Source: Delphinapterus leucas (taxonomy: Eukaryota; Chordata; Mammalia; Artiodactyla; Monodontidae). Taken from it: a stretch of 64,000 nucleotides of DNA. A program made the position numbers and the translations under genes. The DNA lies in contig NW_022098049.1 in the NCBI RefSeq assembly GCF_002288925.2, positions 5,882,846 through 5,946,845 on the forward strand. The letters run 5' to 3'. Numbering within the stretch: position 1 is the first letter of the stretch; each line of letters opens with the position of its first letter. Under the pieces are notes generated by a model. The model saw only the letters and a program-made list of their open reading frames with translations. It was not told the DNA's origin and made no database searches. Below are positions 57,601 through 64,000 of the stretch, piece by piece.

Positions 57601-57959
57601 GGCATCTAGCACTTTCCCAGTATTGGGGTTTATTTCAGATGCTTAGGACATGTTTCATGTGAACTAATAAGTCAGCAACTCCATTAATAAAGAAAAGAAA
57701 GACTTTCCCTTTTGCTGGTGGATAAAAAGGCTGATTTAATTCCTCGCCCAATGACAGAGATCTGAAGACAATGATTTGATTCCCTAATCGTGAACGTGCC
57801 CCTGCTTCACAAAATGTGAGATGCTGAGTAAAGAGCAATGCCCTGGTGGGGCCGCACTGCATGAAGCCACTCTTTAAAAGAGCTTGTGAGTGCTCTGTTC
57901 ATCATTAGCAGATGTGATGTGGTGAAGGAGTTTGTTTCTCCAGATTCAGACATTTTTGA

Positions 57960-58190
57960 GGACTTACTATGTGCCAGGTACACCCTGTTGAGCACTTTTC
58001 ACATGCTGTTTTGTTTACTTCCTACCCTATTTCTCTGATGAATCTATTATCATCCCTATTTTCATGATAAGGAAATTCAGATTCAAAGCAATTAACGTGT
58101 CCTCAGTCGCACAGCTAGTCAGTAGCAGAGCTGGTGTTTGGATCCATGTCTGATGCCAAATCCCATGCATTTCCAGATACATTATATTCT
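57960..58190 (-). repeat. MIR SINE, minus strand, near full length
   Basis: 'cttactatgtgccaggtaca', 'atcatccctattttcatgat', 'tcagtcgcacagctagtcag' and 'gcagagctggtgtttggatc': clear antisense MIR. Confidence 0.92.
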
Positions 58191-58409
58191 CTTCCTAGTA
58201 AAACACATTCCATGGAGAGCGAAGACCAAAAGTATGGATAAGAAAACCTAGTCCGGATTTATTATTAATAATACAAAATATTATCACCTGATAGCTTCAG
58301 AAACAACCAGTTTCCTTTGGAATGTAGTACTTTCCATTTTCTTTTCTAGAAGCTCGGTGGTTCTGATTTTCTCTATTTGATGGTGCATGAAAGCCCCTGG
58401 GTAGAAAGC

Positions 58410-58595
58410 TGTTTAGTGGAGTGGAAAAGGGTCAGACTGGGGACTGTTTCTAGCCCTGAGCCTCTCCTCTGCGTGACTTTGGGAAATTCATTCAGAATCT
58501 TTGAGCCTCGTTTTTCTTATGTGTGAAATGAGGACAATTATGCTGCTTACTCACCTACGTGTATGAATTTTGTGAGGTCCTATCAAGATGACTGT
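58410..58595 (+). repeat. MIR SINE
   Basis: 'tgcgtgactttgggaaattc', 'gagcctcgtttttcttatgt' and 'gtgaaatgaggacaattatg' in MIR order. Confidence 0.87.
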
Positions 58596-58599
58596 TGTG

Positions 58600-59300
58600 C
58601 CATGTTATGCAAAAGGCTCCATGTTATTGCTCTAAGGCAGAGTCGTCACTCTGTTCCCACTTTCTCTCTGCCTACAGATTCCCTTGGCATCCCACACCTG
58701 ATGAGAATTTACGGCTAGTTGGATATAACAGCAAAAGCTCTCTCCCTGTGACTTACATGCATCCTGATGTATTTCAATTTTTGCATACAGGAAGGTTTTC
58801 TAGTCGGAGGAGATGCAATTCTACTTTGAGGTTGTGGACTCGAGGCGCCACTAAACGGAGATTCATGTGCTTTCATTGACGTAAAGTGAATCCTTCATTT
58901 GTGGACAACTTTGCTGCCCAAACCCAATCTGCTACTGCAGCCAATGGGCTTATCTGGTGAGTCTTGTCACTGTCAGAATCAAAGCCAAATATGGCAGGGA
59001 CTAATGATTTCACTGAGGTGGTCTTTCCTGTGACCACAGAAACCTGCTTTGGGGGTTTCTGTCACTATCAGAGACCCTTGATGGAATTACAGCCCCTGAG
59101 TTCATTTTTGTTCTGGTTTATTATCTGGATAAGCTCCGTACCCAGCTCTCTTTGCCTTATCTGAGGGAGCCAGAGCCAGCGGTGGGTGAGTCATAGGATC
59201 TGGTCAATTGCGTTTCCACAATTTTATTAGAATGACTGGGTAGATTAGCTCTGTAAAACATGGAATAAGTGTCTTGGGCATTCATCAGAGTCTCCCACAA
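58600..59300. promoter_or_regulatory. Repeat-free stretch with clustered GATA-type words
   Basis: cttatctgg at 58949-58957, ttatctggataag at 59121-59133 (two overlapping inverted sites) and cttatctga at 59156-59164 are WGATAA-type words; ccaat sits at 58941-58945. Clustering is seen; binding or enhancer activity is not shown. Confidence 0.2.
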
Positions 59301-59439
59301 TTCCTAGAATAATTTTGTATTTTTTTCACAGAAGCGTCTGTGGAAAGAGAGCAGGGGAGCCAGGAGACCTGAGTTGCTGGATCGTGATTCTGCTAATCCC
59401 AGGGGGTAACCTTGAGTATGGCCAGAACACTTTTGGTCG

Positions 59440-59850
59440 TGGCTGGTGGTATGGACAAAGTTCCATAGAGCTCAGGGCTTGGCCAGAGAGGGGCAGGGAA
59501 AGTTTCTCTAGGGGAACATTTGAGAGTAGGGTTTTCAATTATGAACTTAATTTCACCAGGCAGACAGAGGAAAGGGCAAGGGGTTTTCAGAGAGAGGAAG
59601 CTGACCGGACAGAGCAATGCAAAGTGAAAGTCGGTGAAGGGTCTCAGGAATGGCATCTTTGACTGTGGTGAGAAGGAAGGTTGTGCTGTGGAGCCTGGAG
59701 AGGCAGGGGGTAGAAGCCAGCTCGTGAAAAGTCTGGAGGACCAAGCTCAAGTGGTTGCTCTGGGCAACTGGCAACTCCCAAAGGCTGCTGAGCATGGGGA
59801 AGTGGGGAGGGAACGTGATTAGAATTTGTTTTCATTAAGCAGTCGACACC
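59440..59850 (-). repeat. L2-like, minus strand, decayed
   Basis: 'ctcccaaaggctgctgagca', 'tggggaagtggggagggaac' and 'gtgattagaatttgttttca' follow antisense L2 text. The many overlapping frames here are not genes. Confidence 0.45.
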
Positions 59851-59889
59851 CAGTATGAGACCAAAGGGATCATTTGTTGCTCTCATTAG

Positions 59890-59990
59890 CCCTGCATAAT
59901 AAGTGAACGACCATTGATCTCCCCATTTAGCAGATGAGGAAGCTGAGGCTTGGAGAGATTAAGTGTTCAAGGACACACTACTCAAGGAAA
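59890..59990 (-). repeat. MIR SINE fragment, minus strand
   Basis: 'tccccatttagcagatgagg', 'aagctgaggcttggagagat' and 'taagtgttcaaggacacact' are clear antisense MIR. Confidence 0.88.
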
Positions 59991-59994
59991 ACAG

Positions 59995-60400
59995 AAGATA
60001 AAAATAATTCATAATTCATACTTCTGCCGGATAGGATTCCATTGAATTCTTATAAACTTCAGTTCGAGATTAGGTAACATTTGCTCTGAGGCATTACCAG
60101 GGTTTAGACATTCATCCAAGATTCTGAAATGGAAAGAGGCCAACACTGCATAAGTAAAATTCAGAGTCATTAGTAGAGATATCATTAGGCCTCTCTTTTA
60201 ATCATTTCTTAGAGCCAATGTATCATTCTTTTCATTGGCTCTAGGGGAGGCTGGAACTTGTCTGAAGGTGGGTGTGCAACTAAAATTTTTGTAACATTTT
60301 CTGTGTCAGCTCTGCTAATGCGGAGTTCATCCACTGATGTTAATGCCACAGTGGAGGTCTAGAAGATTCTGGGAGAGCAAAAGAGATTTTAGTCTTTACA
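59995..60400. other. No recognised gene or repeat
   Basis: Unassigned, AT-rich. Confidence 0.4.
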
Positions 60401-60745
60401 AATACAGTAGTTGGCCCTTATCCATGGGGGATAACATTCCAGGAAACCCAGTGGCTGCCCTGAAACCACAGATAGTACTGAACCATACCATGTTTTTTCC
60501 TTTATACACATACCTATGATAAAGTTTAATTCCTCAATTAGGCACAGTAAGGGATTAACAACAACAAATAATAATAAAATAGAACCATAATAAAAGTTAT
60601 GTGAATGTGGCCTCCTTCTTTCTCCCTCTCAGAGTAGCTTATTGTACGGTACTCACCCTTCTTCTTGTGATGTTGTGAGATGATAAAATGCCTATGATGA
60701 GAAGTGAGGTGAATGATGTAGGCATTATGACATAGTGTTAGGATA

Positions 60746-60758
60746 CTCTTGACCTTCT
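60746..60758. repeat. Target-site duplication, left copy
   Basis: ctcttgaccttct, paired with ctgttgaccttct at 60971-60983 (12 of 13 identical). Confidence 0.82.
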
Positions 60759-60970
60759 TTATTATTATTATTTCTTGGCGGTACGCGGGCCTCTCACCGC
60801 TGTGGCCTCTCCCGTTGCGGAGCACAGGCTCCGGACGCGCAGGCTCAGCGGCCATGGCTCACGGGCTCAGCCGCGCGGCGGCACGTGGGATCTTCCCGGA
60901 CCGGGGCACGAACCCGTGTCCCCTGCATCGGTAGGCGGACTCTCAACCGCTGCGCCACCAGGGAAGCCCC
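60759..60970 (-). mobile_element. CHR-2 type SINE, minus strand, full length
   Basis: 'cggtacgcgggcctctcacc', 'gttgcggagcacaggctccg', 'gacgcgcaggctcagcggcc', 'cggggcacgaacccgtgtcc', 'gcgccaccagggaagcccc', with an (ATT)n-rich tail on its 3' side. Close to the copies at 39338 and 63509. Confidence 0.96.
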
Positions 60971-60983
60971 CTGTTGACCTTCT
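60971..60983. repeat. Target-site duplication, right copy
   Basis: ctgttgaccttct, one base different from the left copy. Confidence 0.82.
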
Positions 60984-61504
60984 GATGATGCTTCAGAAGG
61001 AGGATCATCTGCTTCGGGTGACCCTGGATCATGGAACTGTGACGATGTTGATGATTGGATGCCGGGAACAAATGATGGTGATGGCTGGGGATCCCAGGCA
61101 GGATGGAGTGGAATGGCACGAGGTTTCATTAAGCTACTCAGAACGGCACAAAATTTACATATCGATTGTTTATTTCTGTGATTTTTCGTTTAATATTTCT
61201 GGGTCAAGGTTAGCCATGGATAACTGAAACCTAAGAAAGTAAAACCACAGATAAAGGGAACAACTGTACCTCCAGAGAGGGGGATGCTTTTACACATACT
61301 TGCAGGTGAACTCCAAGAATCCACTTGCCTGGCTCGAGTTTAACAAGGGTTACAATGTTGCATCTCAGGGCAGGAAAGAGTAGGACAATGAAAGAACCGG
61401 AATTTTTTTCCCCTGAGTTGTATTTCCAACGATCATAAAAATGAATTCCTGCTTTTGGGCATGGCACTGGGAGTTGGCCGGTAAGGGTTGAAATACTCAC
61501 TCCC

Positions 61505-61650
61505 AACTCACAAGTATAAACTTTGGGAAGTCACTGACCTGCCATGAATCTCAGTTTACACAACCTTAAGGTAAATTTAATGTCCCCCTCCGTATAGAGG
61601 TATTGTGAGAATGCAGTTTGCAAACATACATCTAGCGTGGGTCCAAAGTA
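61505..61650 (+). repeat. MIR SINE fragment
   Basis: 'ctttgggaagtcactgacct', 'catgaatctcagtttacaca' and 'gaggtattgtgagaatgcag' are in MIR order. Confidence 0.75.
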
Positions 61651-61654
61651 CTTA

Positions 61655-62435
61655 TAAAAAATTATGGAAATTTGGAATTAGTTCTTTTCCTCAGGTCCTG
61701 GATGTTTTAATTGGTTTTTGTTCTCCATAAGATTTTACTACAGTGACTAATTTTCTTTTGTCTGCTAGATTCCTCTCCAGTGGCTTGTGACACTGCTTCA
61801 GGAAGACTTTCCCAACACCTGAAGAATTTCTATGTTCCTTTACCCAGTCTGGGATGTCTACTTACCATATTGCCAGCTTCTGGACCTGTTGTGTCTGGGA
61901 TGCAGGCTGAACCAAAGGCAGGTATCCTTCAAGGCATCCAGATATAAAAATAAGTACGTCATTGAGATTAGGAGGAAGTTCACATTTTGGGGCTCCCCAA
62001 AGTAACTTTTTCCCAAGATATAAATGGCATTCTAAAATGTATGAAAACAGACTTGATAGAAAACCAAACTAAAGCTAGAACTTAGTTGGAAAGAGGTTTA
62101 TTTTTCAAATATATAAACTAAACCATTGTACATCTATTACAAAAGCACTAGGAATCTATAGCAAAAAATGAGTCAAATTCTAAAATATCACAAGTTTCTT
62201 TTCAAAATGTGTTGGTGCACTTTCATCGTCATTGGGTTTCAATTTAATGTCTTCTGCTCTTGAAATTAACACCTCGTCTCTTTTTCTTATCCACAGCTAC
62301 ACCCACCCTGTGCTCTGGGTTGCTCAGAAATTCCAAGAAATTCCAAGTTTCCTGCTGCCTCACTGGCTGGAACAGAATGGAATGTGCACCACTGCTGATA
62401 ATAACAGGAGAGGCCCCAAACCACAGAGGCAGGCA
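61655..62435. other. Mostly unassigned sequence
   Basis: A weak L2-like patch near 61795-61860 ('ggaagactttcccaacacct'). Frames at 62232-62496 overlap on both strands. Confidence 0.35.
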
Positions 62436-62439
62436 GCCC

Positions 62440-62525
62440 CGGGGTAAATCCTTGCTCCACCACTTCACGCTGAAAGATATTGTACAAGTTACGTAGCTTT
62501 CGTCATAGGTCAGATTTCCTGGGAA
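62440..62525 (+). repeat. MIR SINE fragment, weak
   Basis: 'gtaaatccttgctccaccac' then 'gatattgtacaagttacgta' resembles the MIR middle. Confidence 0.45.
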
Positions 62526-63016
62526 AGAGAGTCTAGGTCTCTGAGGGTTGCGTGGAGGAGGCTAACTGGGGAGTGAGCTCAGAAACAACGGCAACATGGG
62601 GAGGGATGCTAGACTGGGCAGAGGGAGAAGCTGTACCATGATGCAGTTTCAATGGAGATGTCCAGCAATCCCACAGGGAGCTGGCGTGGCCCTTCAGAGT
62701 TGTCCCAGCTGAGGACAAATGGTTAGGCTTTTGTACTTCCATGTTGGCCAGTCATAGATGCAGGCTGCCTTCTGAGAAATGGTCTGGGATGAAAGCTCTC
62801 TTTGACTGAGTCTTGGAGCAGCAGCTAGAGGTCCTGGTAGTAGGCGGAATGAGTGCCTACATCCTGAGGTGTATCTGGGCAGCCCACCGTACCTGTGCCT
62901 ACGTGTTCAATATATCAGAGATCAAGGAAGTCTCCTTGGCCACTCTACCTGAAATTGCAACCCCTTAATCTCATATCCCCTGTACCCCATCTTACTTTTA
63001 TCCATGGTATTTATCA

Positions 63017-63027
63017 TGAACTGACAT
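63017..63027. repeat. Target-site duplication, left copy
   Basis: tgaactgacat, identical to 63223-63233. Confidence 0.88.
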
Positions 63028-63222
63028 ACATTTTTTTAAAGATTTTTTTGATTGGACCATTTTTAAAGTCTTTATTGAATTTATTACAATATTGCTTCTG
63101 TTTTATGTTTTGGTTTTTTTGGTCACGAGGCATGTGGGATCTTAGCTCCCCGGCCAGGGATCAAACCCGAACTCCCTGCATTGGAAGGTGAAGTCTTAAC
63201 CACTGGACTGCCAGGTAAGCCC
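63028..63222 (-). mobile_element. CHR-family SINE with long 3' body, minus strand
   Basis: Antisense: 'ttttaaagtctttattgaat', 'ttattacaatattgcttctg', 'cacgaggcatgtgggatctt', 'ccccggccagggatcaaacc', 'cttaaccactggactgccag'. Differs from CHR-2 in its body but has a related tRNA-type head. Perfect 11-bp TSD. Confidence 0.9.
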
Positions 63223-63233
63223 TGAACTGACAT
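63223..63233. repeat. Target-site duplication, right copy
   Basis: tgaactgacat, identical to the left copy. Confidence 0.88.
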
Positions 63234-63404
63234 CCTGTATGAGAATTCATCTATTGTCTTTCTGGAAATGCTCTAGAACACACTCCAAGCTACTTGAGGG
63301 CAGGGATTTTGTTTTACTCATGACTATATGCCCAGTTCCTAAAACAGGGATTGGCACAGATTGAACGCTCAATAGATATGTGTTAATTGAGTGGAATAAA
63401 CCCT

Positions 63405-63800
63405 CAAGTTCTAAGCACTTGCAGTAGCTAATATAATCTTCACGACAACCCCACGGAGGCGCACAATCATTAACACAATTCTGCCGATGAAAACACTGCG
63501 GCACAGAACTTTTTTTTTTTTACGGTACGCGGGCCTCTCACTGCTGCGGCCCCTCCCGTTGCGGAGCACAGGCTCCGGACGCGCAGGCTCAGCGGCCATG
63601 GCTCACAGGCCCAGCCTCTCTGCGGCACGTGGGATCCTCCCGGACCGGGGCACGAACCCGCGTCCCCTGCATCGGCAGGCGGACTCTCAACCACTGCGCC
63701 ACCAGGGAAGCCCCACAGAATGTTTAATTATCTTGCCAAGGTCTTTCAGCTTAGAAGTGCTGTATTCAGGATCACAACCAGGCAACGGGATTTATACCAT
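63405..63800 (-). repeat. MIR SINE, minus strand, split by a CHR-2
   Basis: Left part 'ataatcttcacgacaacccc', 'ttctgccgatgaaaacactg', 'cggcacagaa'; right part 'tatcttgccaaggtctttca', 'ttagaagtgctgtattcagg'. Collinear antisense MIR across the CHR-2. Confidence 0.82.
63509..63713 (-). mobile_element. CHR-2 type SINE, minus strand, full length
   Basis: T-run, 'acggtacgcgggcctctcac', 'gttgcggagcacaggctccg', 'gacgcgcaggctcagcggcc', 'cggggcacgaacccgcgtcc', 'gcgccaccagggaagcccc'. Few changes from the other copies. Short 7-bp TSD cacagaa at 63502-63508 and 63714-63720. Confidence 0.96.
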
Positions 63801-64000
63801 TGCCTGGTATGGATACAGCTGGTCCTCCATCCGAGCGAGTTGGCCCTACCCTTCCTCCTCTCCCCTTTCTGCTGTCTCGTAGAATACATGTCCAGTAATC
63901 ACATCATCGCATGCTCCAGATATTTTGTTTTATCGCTTCAGACCAAAAGGCGAGAGCTCAGCTGAGTTCCAACTTCTGCCCTTTCTTCCCACTTTCTCAA

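Larger units (their letters stand above)
60405..61266 (+). mobile_element. Tigger-type (TcMar) DNA transposon, split by a CHR-2
   Basis: Inverted ends: 'cagtagttggcccttatcc' on the left and the reverse of 'ggataaaggg..aactg'-like text on the right (61250-61266), flanked by the TA target duplication (60403-60404 and 61267-61268). Body words 'gcacagtaagggattaacaa', 'cttcttgtgatgttgtgaga', 'gaaggaggatcatctgcttc' fit a non-autonomous Tigger-like MITE. No transposase frame. The CHR-2 at 60759-60970 separates two collinear halves. Confidence 0.9.
62930..63400 (+). repeat. L2 LINE 3' end, split by a SINE
   Basis: Left part 'ggtatttatcatgaactgac'; right part 'tctattgtctttctggaaat', 'ccaagctacttgagggcagg', 'cagggattggcacagattga' and 'aacgctcaatagatatgtgt'. 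Collinear across the SINE at 63028-63222. Confidence 0.85.

Overview
The window is vertebrate, mammalian, non-coding DNA. The best clue to the host is the tRNA-derived SINEs: several copies of the CHR-2 type (heads with a Pol III-type A/B box, a diagnostic body such as 'gagaggcccgcgtaccg') and of the longer CHR-1 type. CHR SINEs belong to the cetacean-hippo-ruminant lineage. I see no BovB or Bov-tA element in 64 kb, so a whale or dolphin (or less likely a hippo) fits better than a ruminant. That is an inference from repeat families, not from a gene match.

I recognise no protein-coding exon, tRNA, rRNA, CRISPR array or operon. Every open reading frame is short (207 aa at most); the longest lies in LINE-1 debris and the rest look like chance frames or repeat shadows. 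The stretch is therefore intergenic or inside a large intron. What can be annotated is a layered record of transposons: ancient MIR and L2 (dozens of fragments on both strands), old L1 fragments, MaLR (MLT1-type) LTRs, hAT and Tigger DNA transposons, then younger L1 and CHR insertions, several with clear target-site duplications (TSDs).

Layout. 1-4.5 kb: MIR, two MLT1-type LTRs, a CHR-1 with a 14-bp TSD, a (GT)n array, and two L2 copies, one carrying a (CCTT)n array. 4.8-7 kb: repeat-poor, with a candidate conserved regulatory stretch. 7-17.5 kb: MIRs, old L1, L2, a CHR-2 inside a MIR, CHR-1 and short SINEs. 17.5-30 kb: a hAT element, MIR, L2, MaLR LTRs (one nested in a hAT element) and a 43-bp L1 micro-insertion. 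30-43.6 kb: old L1, MIR, an L1 nested in an L2 with a 13-bp TSD, a CHR-2 in an L2, an MLT1-type LTR, and a twin-primed (5'-inverted) L1. 43.6-50 kb: mostly unassigned. 50-64 kb: old L1 fragments, MIR/L2, a Tigger element split by a CHR-2, and two side-by-side ancient repeats (L2, then MIR) each split by a SINE.

I found no evidence of a novel biological system. The most informative items are the nested insertions with TSDs, which give relative ages and presence/absence markers, the twin-primed L1, and three repeat-free stretches worth a conservation check.
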